Position numbers and translations under genes: made by a program | From: Albibacterium profundi | GTDB taxonomy: Bacteria; Bacteroidota; Bacteroidia; Sphingobacteriales; Sphingobacteriaceae | Assembly (NCBI RefSeq): GCF_042159835.1 | Contig: NZ_JBBVGT010000002.1 | Location: forward strand, 248,001 to 312,000 | Direction: 5' to 3' | Length of the DNA stretch: 64,000 bases | In this document: positions 18,392 to 27,712 of the stretch, one piece after another | How positions within the stretch are numbered: the stretch's first letter is position 1 | How the letters are laid out: each line of letters opens with the position of its first letter | Notes under the pieces: generated by a model | What the model saw: only the letters and a program-made list of their open reading frames with translations | Told to the model about the DNA's origin: nothing | The model's database searches: none

Positions 18392-18435
18392 TAAATAACC
18401 AAAGCTCCGAATAATATCGAAGCTTTGGTTATTTA
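18392..18435. terminator. Bidirectional terminator
   Basis: A perfect 15-bp stem (18392-18406 with 18421-18435, loop 14) contains AAATAACCAAAGCT, with AT-rich flanks. It sits between the convergent stops of the beta-helix lipoprotein and the acyltransferase genes. Confidence 0.8.
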
Positions 18436-18436
18436 A

Positions 18437-20263
18437 TCATGGCAAAATAGTGCTCAGAAAATCAATGAATTTCTCTTCGCTAGATAATGCGTATTCTTCT
18501 GACCCATAACGATTCAGATGATCATCGTCATAATACATGATCGTATCTTTATAATAGGGGGTATTGGAAAACACAGGACTATGTGATAAGTCCAAATAAT
18601 GAACATTCTCATATTTACGTACCAACTCAAAAATATCTTCCGATGGTAAGTAGGTGCTAACGATCCAAGCAAATGGATTGTCTCTATTTTTTGTGATGCT
18701 TCTATTTACTCTTATCGGACTTGCATTTACTTCCGGAAAATCAGAAAGAATAATAACATGTTGATTAGTATCTAACTCCATTATTATATTTTCCAAAGCT
18801 TCGCCCAAAGAGGGAATTTCAAAACGCCATGCCTTTGCAAAAAAAATAATTTTTGATTGTTTCATTTTTTTGAAGGCTATTTCTGCTAGTTTCTTGTGCT
18901 GTGAATAATATCGTGTCTCAATATCACTGCTATCAACACCTAGAATTGGGACATATCTAGAGTTAGTCACACTTTCGAAACAAAATCCGTTCCTTTTACC
19001 TAGTAATTCAAAAAATGAGTTCATGGCCAGAGCATGACTATCACCTATCAATAACAGAGTATCTTTTGACAATGTATCACCGCGAAGAATATCAGAAACA
19101 TAGGTCTCAGCATGAGACTCCAGACCATGTGCAATCTGGGAAGAAAACTCAACCGGAAAATTATTGAAATTTCGATTGATTTTCATAAGTACATACCCAG
19201 ATACTCCCAATAAAAATACAATAAGGAGAAAAGACTGTACACGTTTTTTATTCCAGACACTCTTTCTAAATGAGTTTTCCACGTATCTGTACGATAACCA
19301 AGATAATATAGCTACTAAGATCAAAATAGCTATCAGATGAAATACATTATCGATATCATACTTCCCATAGTAATATCTGTATAGTGCCAAAATTGGCCAA
19401 TGCCAAAGGTATATTGAATATGATAATTCACCGATATAAACGAACGTTCTGTTTGAGATGAACTTGCTCAAAGGACCTTCTTTTGTAATTAAAATTAGAC
19501 TTACGCCGAAACAAGGCAATAACGCAGTAACACCAGGAAAAGCACTACGCTCATTTATAAAGACCAATGAACCAAAAAGTAAAAACCCCCCAGTCAGGTT
19601 CAAGACATTTCTAAGCTTTGTTTTATTTGCGAAATTAAACTGATAAAAATTAAGCAAAACACCAAGAAAAAATTCTGGACTCCGTGCAATTAAAGAGAAA
19701 TACATCCCATCTTTATTGCCTAAATAAATAACTTGATAAGTTGAATATATACATAAAACTCCCGTCAGTATCATTAATAGCCATCTGGATTTAGCGCGGG
19801 AAAGGAATATCAACATTAGCGGCAAGAATAGATAGAACTGCATTTCAACAGCCAATGTCCAAGTATGCAATAAAGGGTTTTCCGAACTCAATGCTCCGAA
19901 ATAAGTATCCAATTTTGCGAAATAACTATTGCTAACAAACAAAATCGACCATAAGAGTGCATCTCTGTATATATAAGCATCAGATAGAAAATAAATATAT
20001 GAAACAAAAAATGTAGTAACGATTAAGAACACAAAATAGGCTGGAACGATTCTTTTGATCCGACTTATATAGAATTCTTTAAATGAAAAAGTTCTTTTAT
20101 TTTTTTTGGTAAGAATTATGGAAGAAATCAAATATCCAGACACTACAAAAAACATATCGACGCCTATAAACCCTCCGGGTAACCAATTTTTGTCTATATG
20201 GAATATTAAAACAAAAAATACAGCCAAAGCCCTAAGCCCTTGGATATCATTTCTAAATCTCAT
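18437..20263 (-). CDS. Acyltransferase-3 with C-terminal SGNH domain (OafA-like)
   Basis: A 608-residue membrane O-acyltransferase. Residues 1-360 form about 10-11 helices of the acyltransferase-3 domain: it begins RNDIQGLRALAVFFVLIFH with the catalytic His, then GGFIGVDMFFVVSGYLI and LLHTWTLAVEMQFYLFLPL. The C-terminal domain (about 400-608) is SGNH-like, with LIGDSHALAMN and the late D-D-H in YDDDHLNRYG. Such fusions O-acetylate periplasmic or lipid-linked glycans. It is the last gene of the minus-strand unit with 20317-24292 (53-bp gap). A strong bidirectional terminator follows. Confidence 0.92.
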   Translation of the reverse strand: MRFRNDIQGLRALAVFFVLIFHIDKNWLPGGFIGVDMFFVVSGYLISSIILTKKNKRTFSFKEFYISRIKRIVPAYFVFLIVTTFFVSYIYFLSDAYIYRDALLWSILFVSNSYFAKLDTYFGALSSENPLLHTWTLAVEMQFYLFLPLMLIFLSRAKSRWLLMILTGVLCIYSTYQVIYLGNKDGMYFSLIARSPEFFLGVLLNFYQFNFANKTKLRNVLNLTGGFLLFGSLVFINERSAFPGVTALLPCFGVSLILITKEGPLSKFISNRTFVYIGELSYSIYLWHWPILALYRYYYGKYDIDNVFHLIAILILVAILSWLSYRYVENSFRKSVWNKKRVQSFLLIVFLLGVSGYVLMKINRNFNNFPVEFSSQIAHGLESHAETYVSDILRGDTLSKDTLLLIGDSHALAMNSFFELLGKRNGFCFESVTNSRYVPILGVDSSDIETRYYSQHKKLAEIAFKKMKQSKIIFFAKAWRFEIPSLGEALENIIMELDTNQHVIILSDFPEVNASPIRVNRSITKNRDNPFAWIVSTYLPSEDIFELVRKYENVHYLDLSHSPVFSNTPYYKDTIMYYDDDHLNRYGSEEYALSSEEKFIDFLSTILP

Positions 20264-20316
20264 AATTTAAGGTGCGTTAAAAATATTAAGTATATGAATT
20301 TTCATCATCTTATGTC

Positions 20317-22002
20317 TTATCCTCCAAATGTCATTTGCTTGACCGCAAAATCACAGGCCCTTGCCGTTAATGCCATATAAGTCAACGAAGGATTTTGGCA
20401 AGCTGAAGATGTCATGCAACTACCATCGGTGACAAATACATTCTTTACAGAATGTATTTGATTATGCGCATTCAACACGGATGTTTCAGGATCATTCCCC
20501 ATCCTAGCTGTACCCATTTCATGAATTGTGGAACCACCAGGTTTATCATAAATGAAGCCATCAACCTGTTCAAAACCAGCAGACTTAAGCATTTGCTCAG
20601 AAGTATGTCTGATATCTTCCATCATCATTCTTTCATTATCACCGAAAGAGAAACTAACTCTAACCAAGGGCATCCCCCATCGATCAGTTTCATTCTCATC
20701 CAAAGAAATATGATTTTTATAATAGGGCAAACACTCACCCCAACCTCCCATCCATACCTGCCAAGGCCCGGGTGTTGTAAGTGTTTGCTTAAAGTCCGCA
20801 CCGAACCCAATAGCATTCTTTCTGTGATGCCAATTTTGGCGCTCACCCCGACCCTGTATATTATAACCACGTAGAAAATTTAGCTGTTCATTTTCCCGTA
20901 GATTGCGATACCTCGCAATCAAGAAACCACACGGTCGCCTTCCTTTGTAATATTTGTCTCGAAATCCACCGTGAATACCAAAGGCTCCCGCGGAAGAATG
21001 ATGATCCATTAGATTATGTCCTAATTGACCACTATCATTCCCCAAACCATTTGGGAATCTTCTGGATTTAGATTTTAATAAAATCGCTGCCGTGTTAATC
21101 GTCGACGCATTCAGAAATATTACCCTTGACTTAAATTCAATTTCTTCTTTTGTTATAGCATCTATAACAAGAACACCAGTAGCTTTTTGCGTTTGGTCAT
21201 CATATAGGACTTCTTTAACGACCGAGAAGGGACGCAGTACAAGATTTCCTGTATCCACTGCTACGGGTAAAGTCGAACTATTTGTGCTAAAATATCCACC
21301 ATAGGGACACCCTCTTTCGCATAGATTTCGATTCATACATGGGTTCCTACCATTCCACCCTCTGGTTAAATTAGCTACACGAGCAATTGTTAGTATACGT
21401 TTCTCCTCATTTTTTTTCAATGAATCAGCCAAATGCTTTTCTATGCAATTCAACTCCATCGGCGGCAAAAACTCGCCATCTGGGAGCTGATTTAGATTTT
21501 CTTTCCTGCCACTAATCCCGATAAACGTCTCTACATAATCATACCACGGCTTTATGTCTTTATAGCGAATTGGCCAATCCACTCCAATACCATCTTTCAA
21601 GTTTGCCTCAAAATCCAAATCACTCCATCGATAACATTGTCTCCCCCAAGTCAATGACCTGCCACCAACCTGATAGCCTCGGAACCAATTAAATGGCTTA
21701 TCTTGAATATATGGGTGCTCCTGATCACGGACAAAGAATTGTTTCGTCGCGGGATTATAGACTTGACATTGAATGGGATCGTTCGCAATATCTTCCTGCG
21801 TATTATTTAATCCATGTTCAAATTCCCAAGGAGCCAGATTCGCAGTTTGATAATCCTTAATATGCACTACATTACGTCCTCTTTCTAAAAGTAGGGTCTT
21901 CAATCCTTTTTTACATAACTCCATAGCTGCCCATCCCCCACTAATTCCAGAGCCGACAACTATAGCGTCATATGTATTGGATTGCAGTATATTTAAGTTC
22001 AT
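20317..22002 (-). CDS. GMC-family oxidoreductase (FAD)
   Basis: A 561-residue flavoprotein. The FAD-binding Rossmann motif is VGSGISGGWAAMELCKKG near residue 17. Two conserved parts of the C-terminal domain are seen: GGSTIHEMGTARMG (His) and FVTDGSCMTSSACQNPSLT (Asn). This matches the Bacteroidota GMC dehydrogenase family paired with gluconate-2-dehydrogenase subunit 3 proteins. Substrate is probably a sugar or alcohol. The small subunit gene lies 16 bp upstream in the same unit. Its place inside a run of glycosyltransferase genes suggests oxidation of a glycan unit or precursor, but this is inference. Confidence 0.92.
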   Translation of the reverse strand: MNLNILQSNTYDAIVVGSGISGGWAAMELCKKGLKTLLLERGRNVVHIKDYQTANLAPWEFEHGLNNTQEDIANDPIQCQVYNPATKQFFVRDQEHPYIQDKPFNWFRGYQVGGRSLTWGRQCYRWSDLDFEANLKDGIGVDWPIRYKDIKPWYDYVETFIGISGRKENLNQLPDGEFLPPMELNCIEKHLADSLKKNEEKRILTIARVANLTRGWNGRNPCMNRNLCERGCPYGGYFSTNSSTLPVAVDTGNLVLRPFSVVKEVLYDDQTQKATGVLVIDAITKEEIEFKSRVIFLNASTINTAAILLKSKSRRFPNGLGNDSGQLGHNLMDHHSSAGAFGIHGGFRDKYYKGRRPCGFLIARYRNLRENEQLNFLRGYNIQGRGERQNWHHRKNAIGFGADFKQTLTTPGPWQVWMGGWGECLPYYKNHISLDENETDRWGMPLVRVSFSFGDNERMMMEDIRHTSEQMLKSAGFEQVDGFIYDKPGGSTIHEMGTARMGNDPETSVLNAHNQIHSVKNVFVTDGSCMTSSACQNPSLTYMALTARACDFAVKQMTFGG

Positions 22003-22018
22003 ATCGGTTATAATCTAT

Positions 22019-22609
22019 CTAATCTGTCGCCCAAGCCCGTTGATTCGGAGATAGCGGCACACAAGCAATATAATTCCCTGGAATATGGTCGTATGCGAGC
22101 CCCTGAGTCGCACCAACCTTTGACGAACAATACCCCGCAACAGTTAAATCTTTAATAAGCTCGAAGAAGCGTTTCCCTAAAAGTTTATTTCTTACTTTAT
22201 TTACAAACGCATTTTTATACGCACCTTGATCTTGAAAATGCGCCAAGGCAGCGATCTTCCTATCTTTAGAACAATTTGCAAATAATGACGAATATTGAGT
22301 TTGACAATATTCGTCAAGATTATTAAAGCCATAAAGTAATGTCCTTTTATCACGAGAAGTTAAACAGGATTTGAATACGCTTATAATATACATACTAACA
22401 TCAGCCTCTTTGGCTCCAGGAGTATCTGTCCTTGGAATAATGATTTCAGAAATTTCGTCCAATACATTTTTACGATCAAGAATATCGGGAGAGATTGGTG
22501 TTTTCTGCACACGATAGTAACGGAAATAAAATTTACATAGCCAAAAAGTTATATAAGAACAGATCGCTAAAACTATGACAACTATAACCGTTCTTCTTTT
22601 CACGCCCAA
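22019..22609 (-). CDS. Gluconate 2-dehydrogenase subunit 3 family protein
   Basis: A protein of up to 196 residues with one N-terminal membrane helix (VIVVIVLAICSYITFWLC) and the small-subunit motifs ISEIIIPRTDTPGAKEADV and GYCSSKVGATQGLAYD (Cys and Gly pattern). Small subunits of this family partner a GMC dehydrogenase and often assist export or electron transfer. Here the usual Tat-type start is replaced by a plain membrane anchor. No cytochrome subunit is encoded nearby. The start is a TTG at 22609 or, more likely, a GTG at 22603. Both lie right after the stop of the upstream GT2 gene, so translation is coupled. Confidence 0.85.
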   Translation of the reverse strand: MGVKRRTVIVVIVLAICSYITFWLCKFYFRYYRVQKTPISPDILDRKNVLDEISEIIIPRTDTPGAKEADVSMYIISVFKSCLTSRDKRTLLYGFNNLDEYCQTQYSSLFANCSKDRKIAALAHFQDQGAYKNAFVNKVRNKLLGKRFFELIKDLTVAGYCSSKVGATQGLAYDHIPGNYIACVPLSPNQRAWATD

Positions 22610-23398
22610 TTATTTTAATTGCCGTTTCCCTATTATTGGTGAAACGGAGATATCGTAGTTGTATTTTATCTGTCTGTATACATTTCGTACTTTACTAACG
22701 AAGTAGTTATTTCCTCGACGCCATGCATTTCTTCGAACGGTACTTGGTTCTTCCGTACTGTTTTTTTGTATAAACAGCCGTTGATAGTCATTATAAAACA
22801 ACCCTTTACCGTTGTTTTGAATAAATGAAACACACATTTTATATTCTGTCTGTTCCACTTTTAATCCCTCTTGATATCGTCCAAACTTGTCAAAAAATGA
22901 GGTTCTTCTTAAATGTGGATGATCACTATAATAAAACAACTTACTATACTTTATACCGTAGACATTAAAGTTCATATAAGAAAATCCTTTTTTAAAAGGA
23001 GTCATATAAGGGTATTCTAAATATGAGTAGAACCGTACAATGTCGAGCTCGGGATCCTCGTCCATAAAAGAGATAGCGGTATGTAGCTTTTTAGGAAAGA
23101 ACGAGGTTGGAACAAAATCTTCCTGTACATATAATGTGTACGGTGTATCGATAACATCCTGACCTTTGTTAATATTATTGCCTAGTCCCTTATTGGAAGG
23201 AGTCGTAACAAGATGAAAGGAATATCGAGACTGTAATGTTTTTAAATAATTAAGATGTTCGTATTGACTCCCATCATCTGATACTACTATCTGCGCAAAG
23301 TTACATTCAATTTCTTCGAATGACTTAAGCAAGGCCTCTAAAGATCGGCTCCTATTATAATGTGTAACTAAAATACTGACTGTCGGAAAAGAATTCAT
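22610..23398 (-). CDS. Glycosyltransferase family 2
   Basis: A 262-residue GT-A protein. Motifs: VSILVTHYNRSRSLEALL, IVVSDDGSQYE, NKGLGNNINKG near residue 73, and a metal-binding equivalent in LYVQEDFVP. It ends in a basic tail. It belongs to the run of closely spaced minus-strand genes from 24292 down to 18437 (12 bp after the upstream gene; the next gene starts immediately at its stop). Donor and acceptor unknown. Confidence 0.88.
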   Translation of the reverse strand: MNSFPTVSILVTHYNRSRSLEALLKSFEEIECNFAQIVVSDDGSQYEHLNYLKTLQSRYSFHLVTTPSNKGLGNNINKGQDVIDTPYTLYVQEDFVPTSFFPKKLHTAISFMDEDPELDIVRFYSYLEYPYMTPFKKGFSYMNFNVYGIKYSKLFYYSDHPHLRRTSFFDKFGRYQEGLKVEQTEYKMCVSFIQNNGKGLFYNDYQRLFIQKNSTEEPSTVRRNAWRRGNNYFVSKVRNVYRQIKYNYDISVSPIIGKRQLK

Positions 23399-23410
23399 TA
23401 ATACAAAGTT

Positions 23411-24271
23411 TTAATCATTACTTGATGTTTTTGTGTCATGTGGGGGATGGGGGATAAATAAAGAAAAAAATCGATCACATTCCTTTTTTATACGTACTCG
23501 CAGAGCAATAATAAGAGTTCCGTCTCTTTGTAATGTACGAGGATATGTCCAAGCTCTGGCAGTATTAGCTTTTACTTGTTTCACCTTACCATATTTCATT
23601 AAATCAAAACATAACCGACCGTCATCACCCCAGATTTTGTAATCAACATATTTAACCTTGAGCCCAAGATCCTTAATATACCCCATACTAATCCCGTATG
23701 CATTTAGATATGGCCGTTTGAAATGCCGTAATTCTGCGACGCAATCTTTCATTCTCTCCAAAAGATAAAGCTGCCAACGTGGATAATTCGGGCAGTCAAT
23801 AAAAGAGTACCGTCCATACACACAAACAACATCAGGCGTTTTTAATTTAGATATCATTTTATCTAACCAGCATTCCGCATAAATACAATCTGCATCAGCG
23901 AGTAGAATATATTTACCCATTGCATGTTCTTGACCTAATTGTCTCGCAGGCCCACACCCTTGTATCTTCTGAAATAGCGTCCGTACATGTAATCGTTCTA
24001 GAATAGCTTGGGTACCATCCTTAGAATTATTGTTTACAACAATAATTTCAAACGGAATTACTGTTTTGAGGTTTGCTAAACTAGAAATACAGTTCATTAT
24101 ATTTTCCTCCTCGTTCCAAGCTGCAATTATGATAGACACTTCAGGTGAACTGCTTTGTACGGCATCGAGTTTTAGATTGATTTGATGATACACCCCATCA
24201 TCAATTTTATTGATAGACTCAAATTTATATATATGACTCTTAACCCATTGGGGAGTTTTAAAAATATTCAT
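23411..24271 (-). CDS. Glycosyltransferase family 2
   Basis: A GT2 protein of about 286 residues. Motifs: VSIIIAAWNEEENIMNCI, IIVVNNNSKDGTQ, the acceptor-loop GPARQLGQEHAMG and the metal site LADADCIY. I choose the ATG at 24271. The longer frame uses a TTG at 24292, and the promoter at site d fits a 32-bp leader before this ATG. It is the first gene of the minus-strand unit that includes 22610, the GMC pair and the acyltransferase. Confidence 0.9.
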   Translation of the reverse strand: MNIFKTPQWVKSHIYKFESINKIDDGVYHQINLKLDAVQSSSPEVSIIIAAWNEEENIMNCISSLANLKTVIPFEIIVVNNNSKDGTQAILERLHVRTLFQKIQGCGPARQLGQEHAMGKYILLADADCIYAECWLDKMISKLKTPDVVCVYGRYSFIDCPNYPRWQLYLLERMKDCVAELRHFKRPYLNAYGISMGYIKDLGLKVKYVDYKIWGDDGRLCFDLMKYGKVKQVKANTARAWTYPRTLQRDGTLIIALRVRIKKECDRFFSLFIPHPPHDTKTSSND

Positions 24272-24303
24272 ACTATTATCAAGACTAATCAACTAATTGA
24301 AAA

Positions 24304-24352
24304 TAAAGGTACTCCACGTACAAAGACTCATCAATACCTATTAATCGGTATT
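24304..24352 (-). promoter_or_regulatory. Operator palindrome plus -7 box (site d)
   Basis: On the minus strand, TACCGAT-TA-ATAGGTA (24350-24335) is followed after exactly 23 bp by TACCTTTA (24311-24304) and TTTTCA, as at site c. It precedes the GT2 gene at 24271. The remaining part of this gap (24353-24478) holds only an unidentified 29-codon frame on the minus strand. Confidence 0.7.
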
Positions 24353-24478
24353 TATTATAATATTAAATTTAATCAACGATCAAGCTCTATCCGTTGAAAA
24401 ATCTTATTCAAAATTTTTCCATCGGTTGCCTTGGAAAGTATCGGAGGCAAACATATCGACATCTAAGTAAATAGCTTT

Positions 24479-25348
24479 TTAAGGGGTTATTTTTACATTC
24501 AAAATATCGTCTATTGCATCTAATATGGCAACATCTACCCTATAGTCGAATTTCCTTGCAAATAAACAGGAGGTTTTTGAGATCATTTCCAAATCATTGA
24601 TGGACAAGATATCTGGATGGGTTGACTCGAATGTCCATCTGATGTAACGATAGTTGTTATTAATGGCGCTGGACTGGATTTCAGAATTCATGATAAGAGT
24701 AGGGTAAAAAAACTCATCCGCACCCCACGTTAGTCGCATGAAGGAGGTTATTTTTTTATTCTTGTCAACCAAGTTTATAATATGATTTAGGCACTCAGTT
24801 GTCAACATCCACCATGTAGCGTTAGAGGAACCATACATCTTAACACGCAACGGAAAATTTCTTTTCGGCAAGAAATGGTTTATGACTTTTTGAACCCGGT
24901 ATCTCCCCCTTATTTGGATGTCAGTAAAATGATATTTCTCATATCGGTTTTTTGCTAGTTGCCACCATTCACTTTCATTAGATTCATCGAAAGAAATAAA
25001 ATTTCTCCCATTGTTTTCTTTGAAGAAAGTATATATATAGTCATTATTTTTTAATGGATAATCCTGTCCACTTAATAGATTTACATAACGATATTTAGTT
25101 TCCTTCGATAGAATTTCACGAACAGATTCCGTTATCGCACGAACAAAACTAAAGCCTCCCCAGTTACATCTCACTCGGTTTTTAATAAAAATCACATTGT
25201 GTAAACTTTCCAGATATTCAAAATCCCGGATATTAATTTTTTTGTCTAGATGAACATATAAATCAAACATTGGATAGCTCAATCTATTTAGCAACCTTTC
25301 CAATTGGACGGGTTCCTTATGTGCCATAATCAAATGCGCGATTTTCAT
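24479..25348 (-). CDS. Core-2/I-branching beta-GlcNAc transferase-like (GT14)
   Basis: A protein of about 289 residues that begins MKIAHLIMAHKEPVQLERLL and continues YVHLDKKINI, the typical opening of bacterial GT14 proteins. Further family features are LSGQDYPLK near residue 95, and the central SNATWWMLTTE and RLTWGADEFFYPT, with the catalytic acid expected in the latter. GT14 enzymes add branching N-acetylglucosamine or xylose. The start is set at the ATG at 25348 rather than 25366, as it fits the family; it overlaps the upstream gene by 32 bp. Confidence 0.9.
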   Translation of the reverse strand: MKIAHLIMAHKEPVQLERLLNRLSYPMFDLYVHLDKKINIRDFEYLESLHNVIFIKNRVRCNWGGFSFVRAITESVREILSKETKYRYVNLLSGQDYPLKNNDYIYTFFKENNGRNFISFDESNESEWWQLAKNRYEKYHFTDIQIRGRYRVQKVINHFLPKRNFPLRVKMYGSSNATWWMLTTECLNHIINLVDKNKKITSFMRLTWGADEFFYPTLIMNSEIQSSAINNNYRYIRWTFESTHPDILSINDLEMISKTSCLFARKFDYRVDVAILDAIDDILNVKITP

Positions 25349-26540
25349 TTGGCAAATGTTTCTCAATACTTTGTGAAATAGTATCTACTGCATCCGTCCA
25401 GTTGTGGGAAAATGCAAAATCCTCGCGTACTTTCCGCATATTTATATTGTCTTCTAATAGGGCCTGCCTTATCATTGATCCAAACATTGCGTGATCCCTT
25501 GCTAAATACACATAAGCTGCAAACATTTCCATGGTCTCTGTCCATGTCGCTATAACAGGTTTTCCTAGAGCCAAATATTCATCTATCTTTCGGGGATAGT
25601 TTCCAATCGTCAGGTCATTAACCAACTGAGGATTGATGCATATGTCAAAGTGCTTGATGTATTTAAAAATTTCTTCCGGTGCTTTCTTTCCTAGAAAAAA
25701 TACATTTTTAAAAGTATGAAGAATACTTTTTCGAAATATTTCATCTTCAGGCCCAACAAGGACAATACTGCATTCTGGGAATGCCTCTGCTATGTACTGA
25801 ATTAAGTCGATATCTAAACGCAAGGTGGTTAACACTCCAAAATAACCAATAATTGGAGTTATAATTCCATTTAAATCTTCGGGTTGCGTTAGATTAGATT
25901 TATTTAGCAACTCGAAATCACATCCTTGGGCTACGAAGTATGAATTCTTGTTATACTTCGCACTATACATTCTTAAATATTCAGAATTGGACAATACTAG
26001 ATCACTTTTGGCTATGAGTTTCGGCTCTAGTTTCTTACCATGCCTTCTCCAATATGGTGTTGCGACCATATTATCCCGAATATAGTAAATGCTTAAATCA
26101 GGCTTCAATAGCTCTTTTAAATAAAAGCTTCTAAAAATATCGTTATCATTAAAAAGCAAGTATTTTGTAAATTTTAATTTATCTAAAGCTTTCAGAATTG
26201 CTTTAGAGAACTTTCTATTATTGATTAAATTAAAGAAAGAAAACAACGAGCTGATTCGTATCCAATTTATAGACTCGAGCAAAACATCCGGGTATAAAAC
26301 CCACAAATTATCGTGTATTTGTTCAAAACTATTTTCTTTATTCTTGATAATATGGATTCGCTTTTCAATTTTAGGATCTTTTTTTGATCGTATTTTAGTA
26401 ATACGGTCAAGTGGCGCATTCACATAAAGAATCCGATTATATTTGCTCAGTTCCAGAGCAATATTTTTGCAATTGCTGCCGATTTCAACATCCCAAGGTT
26501 GCTGCCCGACGATTATAATATCTCTTCCTTTTAATTTCAT
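25317..26540 (-). CDS. Glycosyltransferase, GT4/GT1 type
   Basis: A 407-residue GT-B protein. It starts with GRDIIIVGQQPWDVEIGSNCK. The donor half has PIIGYFGVLTTLRLDIDL near residue 228, NVFFLGKKAPEEIFKYIKHF and PRKIDEYLALGKPVIAT (catalytic Glu region) near residue 325. It resembles the enzyme at 15595-16836. It overlaps the GT14 gene and lies 8 bp after the membrane GT2 gene, within the long minus-strand unit from 33619 or 35578 downwards. Confidence 0.88.
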   Translation of the reverse strand: MKLKGRDIIIVGQQPWDVEIGSNCKNIALELSKYNRILYVNAPLDRITKIRSKKDPKIEKRIHIIKNKENSFEQIHDNLWVLYPDVLLESINWIRISSLFSFFNLINNRKFSKAILKALDKLKFTKYLLFNDNDIFRSFYLKELLKPDLSIYYIRDNMVATPYWRRHGKKLEPKLIAKSDLVLSNSEYLRMYSAKYNKNSYFVAQGCDFELLNKSNLTQPEDLNGIITPIIGYFGVLTTLRLDIDLIQYIAEAFPECSIVLVGPEDEIFRKSILHTFKNVFFLGKKAPEEIFKYIKHFDICINPQLVNDLTIGNYPRKIDEYLALGKPVIATWTETMEMFAAYVYLARDHAMFGSMIRQALLEDNINMRKVREDFAFSHNWTDAVDTISQSIEKHLPNENRAFDYGT

Positions 26541-26548
26541 TTTTTAAT

Positions 26549-27712
26549 TTAGGTATGTTTTGTTGCTATTGACCGTTTATTAGCCTTTCTTGAATACATA
26601 AGAGAGACAACTTGTAAGTAGACAAACTTATGAATGCTCAAAAGGGATTTATAAATTTTATTCGATGCCCCTCCTTCTTTCAATGCGATAAAAAAACTAA
26701 AGCAAAAAAGTAGAAAAGCTATTAACCAATAAACGATATCCCAAGATTTCATCATTAAGTTAACAGACATACAACCAAGTGCTGTTAAAATAAACATAAA
26801 CAGAGGTGGTCTCAACAGCATTATACCGAAAAAAAATTGATTTTTATTGAGGTGTGTGATACTTTTCAATAATAATTCTCCTCCATATCGTACATATTTA
26901 AACCAAGTATTAATCCAACGCGATCGCTGATTAACCAATTGTTGAGAATGAGAGGTTTTTTCGTCATAAACTATAGCTCTGGATGCGTGCGCAATAACAT
27001 GCCCTCTTTTAACAATCTCTGCCTGTAAAACCTTATCGAACCCTGCCCCTTGTATCTCGATCTTTTCTAAACATTCTTTGTATAATCTAACGTTAAATGC
27101 CATCCCTGATCCGGCAAGGGTGGCGGATGAACCTATTTGGAATAAAAGCTGACCGTCATAATAATTATAATAAATATCTCTTGCCGCATCTAAACAGGCC
27201 AGCGTTGTATTTAAATTCTTAGGAGCTCTTACACCTTGGACAGCTTGATAACCTTTACGAAAAAACAAATCGAGCTCGTTAACATATTCAGAATGCACCA
27301 GGTTGTCACTGTCGATAATTGTTAGAACATCATGCTGACGAACAAAGTGCTTGATGGCGTGGAAATGAGATTTAGTGTTACTGGCTAAAATATGTTCCGG
27401 GCGGAGGACGCTTACTCGTGGGTCTGAAAACTCAAGTTTCGAGATATCACAATTATCAGCTACAACATACACATGATAACGACTGTAATTTAGTTTTAGA
27501 ATAGAATTTACAGTTTCTGGAAGTAAATGAGTTTGTTCATAAGCAGTTACGATAATAGCATAGTCCAAATTAGGATTGTAACTATTTATTACTTCAGATA
27601 TTTCTTTTTTAGATTTTAAGTTAAATATCAGAAATAATATCATCGGATAAACTAAATAGAATCCTACTGTGATTTGTATGGAAATCCATACGATTTCAAA
27701 TATATTATTCAT
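26549..27712 (-). CDS. Membrane glycosyltransferase family 2
   Basis: A 387-residue protein: an N-terminal helix, a GT2 domain (YAIIVTAYEQTHLLPE, YVVADNCD, the metal-binding IDSDN near residue 120, GSGMAFNV) and C-terminal helices near residues 300-350. The QRSRW motif near residue 240 matches QxxRW of processive synthases, which bind the growing polymer. It could polymerise a homopolymer or transfer a sugar to a lipid carrier. Its ATG overlaps the TGA of the 31-codon membrane peptide gene (ATGA), so translation is coupled. Confidence 0.9.
   Translation of the reverse strand: MNNIFEIVWISIQITVGFYLVYPMILFLIFNLKSKKEISEVINSYNPNLDYAIIVTAYEQTHLLPETVNSILKLNYSRYHVYVVADNCDISKLEFSDPRVSVLRPEHILASNTKSHFHAIKHFVRQHDVLTIIDSDNLVHSEYVNELDLFFRKGYQAVQGVRAPKNLNTTLACLDAARDIYYNYYDGQLLFQIGSSATLAGSGMAFNVRLYKECLEKIEIQGAGFDKVLQAEIVKRGHVIAHASRAIVYDEKTSHSQQLVNQRSRWINTWFKYVRYGGELLLKSITHLNKNQFFFGIMLLRPPLFMFILTALGCMSVNLMMKSWDIVYWLIAFLLFCFSFFIALKEGGASNKIYKSLLSIHKFVYLQVVSLMYSRKANKRSIATKHT

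Noticed and set aside
20452..20874. 140-codon frame opposite the GMC oxidoreductase
   Set aside because: Antisense to conserved FAD-enzyme motifs, with no recognisable domain.
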